Part shown: one piece after another, positions 62,801 through 64,000 of the stretch
Numbering within the stretch: the first letter of the stretch is position 1
How the letters are laid out: every line of letters starts with the position of its first letter
NCBI GenBank assembly: GCA_004519485.1
Contig: CP038117.1
Coordinates: 777,501 to 841,500 of the forward strand
Length of the DNA: 64,000 nucleotides
Reading direction: 5' to 3'
Source: Nannochloropsis oceanica
Lineage: Eukaryota > Sar > Eustigmatophyceae > Eustigmatales > Monodopsidaceae
The notes under the pieces: model-generated
The model's input: the letters and a program-made list of their open reading frames with translations, nothing else
Told to the model about the DNA's origin: nothing
The model's database searches: none
Position numbers and translations under genes: made by a program

Positions 62801-63784
62801 CTACAGACGATCTCCCGCGCCGAGTCATGTCAAATGCGAAAAATACTGCAATCTTACCACGAGCACATGACGGCGCACCCCGAAAACCTCCTCATGCGTA
62901 TCCTCGGCCTATATCGCCTCAAGCTCAACAACGAGAAGTGGGACCTGATAATCATCGAGAACATTTTCACCACATCCCACGGCATCCATGAGCGCTTTGA
63001 CCTCAAGGGCAGCACGTACGAACGTACTGTGGGTGCCCGCGCTAGGTCTCAGCCCGGGGTTGTTATGAAGGACAAAGATTTTCTGGAATTAGGTCGGACA
63101 ATCCACGTGGGTCCGGAGCTGGCAGAGAAGCTCAAGGCACAGATTGCGATTGACTCGCAGTTTTTGGCCCGGAATGGTATCATTGACTACTCATTTCTGG
63201 TGGGTGTACATTATGTTGATAGGGGGATACCGGAGGATATATGGGTGGCGCAGCAGCAGGAGGGGTTGGAGAAGATGTGGGGGGAGTTTCAGCAGTTGCA
63301 GCAGAAGCACGGTTTCTTCAAAAAGGACTTTGGAATGGCCGAGTTTGTGCATTGGGCGTACCAGCACCATCATTTTGATAAGGAGGATTCATTGAGCTTG
63401 TTGGACGCACAAGCGGGGACCGGAGGTTTTTACGGAGGACCGGGAGGGCCGTTGAGTGCCCGGAGTACGAGCATGCGCAGGGGGTTCAACGCGTTGTCGC
63501 CCACCGCTGCTTCTGCTTCGTCTCCCTCGTCTTCAGTACCTGTGACATTAAATGCAAGGCAGGGGATCAGAGCGTATCGGACATTGCAAGACCAAATAGA
63601 AGGAGAGCCGGATCAGATCCTATTTTTTGGGATCATTGATTTGCTTGTGCCATTCGACTCGAGGAAGAGAGGAGAATATTTGGTGAAGAGTTTTTACCAC
63701 GTGGGAAAGCATGACTTTTCGGTGATCCCTCCAGAGGACTACCGGAAGAGGTTTGTCCAGTTTATGTGGAATGCGATTAGATAG
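59826..63784 (+). CDS. EF-hand/phosphatidylinositol phosphate kinase fusion
   Basis: Makes PIP2 (or a related lipid) at membranes. Two exons: 59826-62648 and 62807-63784, joined YMVK/TISRAESC; 1266 residues. Residues 1-430 are a Ser/Gly/Thr-rich disordered head. An NCS-like EF-hand region follows: a degenerate loop (NLDGSPAAGDGQIQASEF) and two canonical calcium loops, DKDKDGVISLGDF and DQNKDGRIDKTDL. The kinase starts WRFITNMMLGLEFAIRG, is interrupted by a 130-residue low-complexity insertion, and continues to KSGSFFYWSQDGRYMVK. IIIENIFTTSHGIHERFDLKGSTYERTVG, IIDYSFLVGVHY and FFGIIDLLVPFDSRKRGEY follow, then SVIPPEDYRKRF. These are the signature PIPK blocks. The start could also lie upstream at 59655. 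Confidence 0.93.
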
Positions 63785-64000
63785 GGAGGGGAACGAGCAG
63801 GGCGGAAGGGCAGGGATGGGGTTTGCGAAGGAGAGAAGAGAGAGGGAGGGAGAGAGGGAAAGGGGAAACAATGGGGGAAAGTGAGTGCTATGTACAGGAC
63901 GAGAGTGAGTAAATAAGTGAGAGAGAGAGAGATTGACTCGGAACGAGGAAACCGGAAGTCTAGCAGGCAGCATGCGCCGGTCATATTCATGGTGTCTACG
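63785..64000. other. 3' flank of the PIP kinase gene
   Basis: Purine-rich GAGAGAGGGAGGGAGAG DNA with no recognisable gene up to the window edge. Confidence 0.4.

Overview
The window looks like nuclear DNA from a secondary-plastid stramenopile alga, most likely a eustigmatophyte of the Nannochloropsis/Microchloropsis kind. This is inferred from four things. There is a VCP/FCP-type light-harvesting protein. Five proteins start with a signal peptide followed at the predicted cleavage site by a phenylalanine (the heterokont ASAF-type plastid signal). Genes are densely packed with zero to three short introns using GT..AG borders. Nothing prokaryotic (operons, Shine-Dalgarno sites) is visible. No tRNA, rRNA or CRISPR array was recognised.

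Layout, left to right: a PPR protein running off the left edge (-), GUN4 (-), dihydroxyacetone kinase (+), a PH-domain protein (-), a light-harvesting protein (+), a uridine phosphorylase-like enzyme (-), a double SCP2 protein (+), an RluA-type pseudouridine synthase (-), a very large M16 metallopeptidase (+), organellar methionyl-tRNA synthetase (-), a membrane-anchored alkyl sulfatase (-), a GPH/MFS transporter (-), guanylate kinase (+), an Arc1p/AIMP1-like tRNA-binding protein (-), a plastid DNL zinc finger protein (+), an mTERF protein (+), a FAM173-type methyltransferase (-), a CABLES-like cyclin-box protein (+), amidophosphoribosyltransferase (-), GBA2-type glucosylceramidase (+), a PYROXD1-like flavoprotein (-), a transposon island, a sterol C5-desaturase (+), an S49 peptidase (-), and an EF-hand/PIP-kinase fusion (+). 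Many neighbours are convergent with 200-500 bp between stops, or divergent with 0.5-1.1 kb between starts.

Themes: plastid gene expression, biogenesis and light capture (PPR, mTERF, GUN4, DNL zinc finger, LHC); RNA and translation (MetRS, Arc1p-like, RluA); nucleotide metabolism (PurF, guanylate kinase, uridine phosphorylase); lipid and sterol metabolism and signalling (SCP2, C5-desaturase, GBA2, alkyl sulfatase, PIP kinase).

The least ordinary stretch is 51.25-54.65 kb. Two PIF/Harbinger-like DNA transposons sit almost end to end and share both termini. The larger one carries an interrupted transposase gene whose middle part is present as a nearly perfect 224-bp inverted duplication around a 35-bp spacer. 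Such a locus would fold into a long hairpin if transcribed. Splice sites given below were found by eye from reading-frame continuity and GT/AG borders; total CDS lengths are divisible by three in every spliced model.
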